From assembly GCA_030682755.1 (NCBI GenBank), contig JAUXNR010000887.1, forward strand, positions 1 to 6,140: a stretch of 6,140 bases of DNA. The letters are read 5' to 3'. Of the stretch, positions 6,115 through 6,140 are shown piece after piece. The notes beneath the pieces were generated by a model that saw only the letters and a program-made list of their open reading frames with translations, did not search any database and was not told where the DNA came from. Position 1 is the first letter of the stretch. Each line of letters opens with the position of its first letter. The position numbers and the translations under genes were made by a program. The DNA is from Flavobacterium sp. Lineage in GTDB: Bacteria > Bacteroidota > Bacteroidia > Flavobacteriales > Flavobacteriaceae.

Positions 6115-6140
6115 AGAGTTTTTCAAATATCATTTTCCTT

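Overview
The window is AT-rich bacterial DNA that looks like an accessory region. It holds no housekeeping gene, rRNA, tRNA, CRISPR array, transposase or integrase that I can recognise. Shine-Dalgarno sequences of the GGAGG type, sigma70-like promoter hexamers and a Sec signal peptide point to a proteobacterium-like host, but nothing fixes the genus. Two short GC-rich intergenic elements stand out from the AT-rich background.

Layout from left to right. (1) At 3-401 (+) is the 3' end of a gene that enters from the left edge; its product is unknown. (2) At 533-3595 (-) is a very long gene for a protein of about 1020 residues. It appears all-helical, with no P-loop, and I recognise it only by pattern as one of the large uncharacterised helical proteins often met in variable, defence-type loci. 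(3) At 3722-3784 is GC-rich element A. (4) Next comes a divergent pair: a 94-residue orphan (3800-4084, -) with an excellent ribosome binding site, and a 150-residue HEPN-like protein (4232-4684, +). They share an intergenic region with candidate promoters on both strands. (5) At 4694-4783 is element B, a longer relative of A in the same orientation. A and B therefore bracket the divergent pair as imperfect direct repeats about 1 kb apart. (6) At 4946-6034 (-) is a gene for an exported, cysteine-rich protein of 362 residues. Its leader carries a long interrupted stem-loop directly after a consensus TATAAT box.

How the genes relate. No operon is visible: every gene has its own leader or faces its neighbour. 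The large helical protein and the HEPN-like protein are both of kinds found in bacterial conflict loci, so a defence-island setting is a reasonable inference, but no complete known system can be assembled here. The best novelty leads are the large helical protein, the paired GC-rich elements around the HEPN/orphan module, and the leader dyad of the secreted-protein gene.
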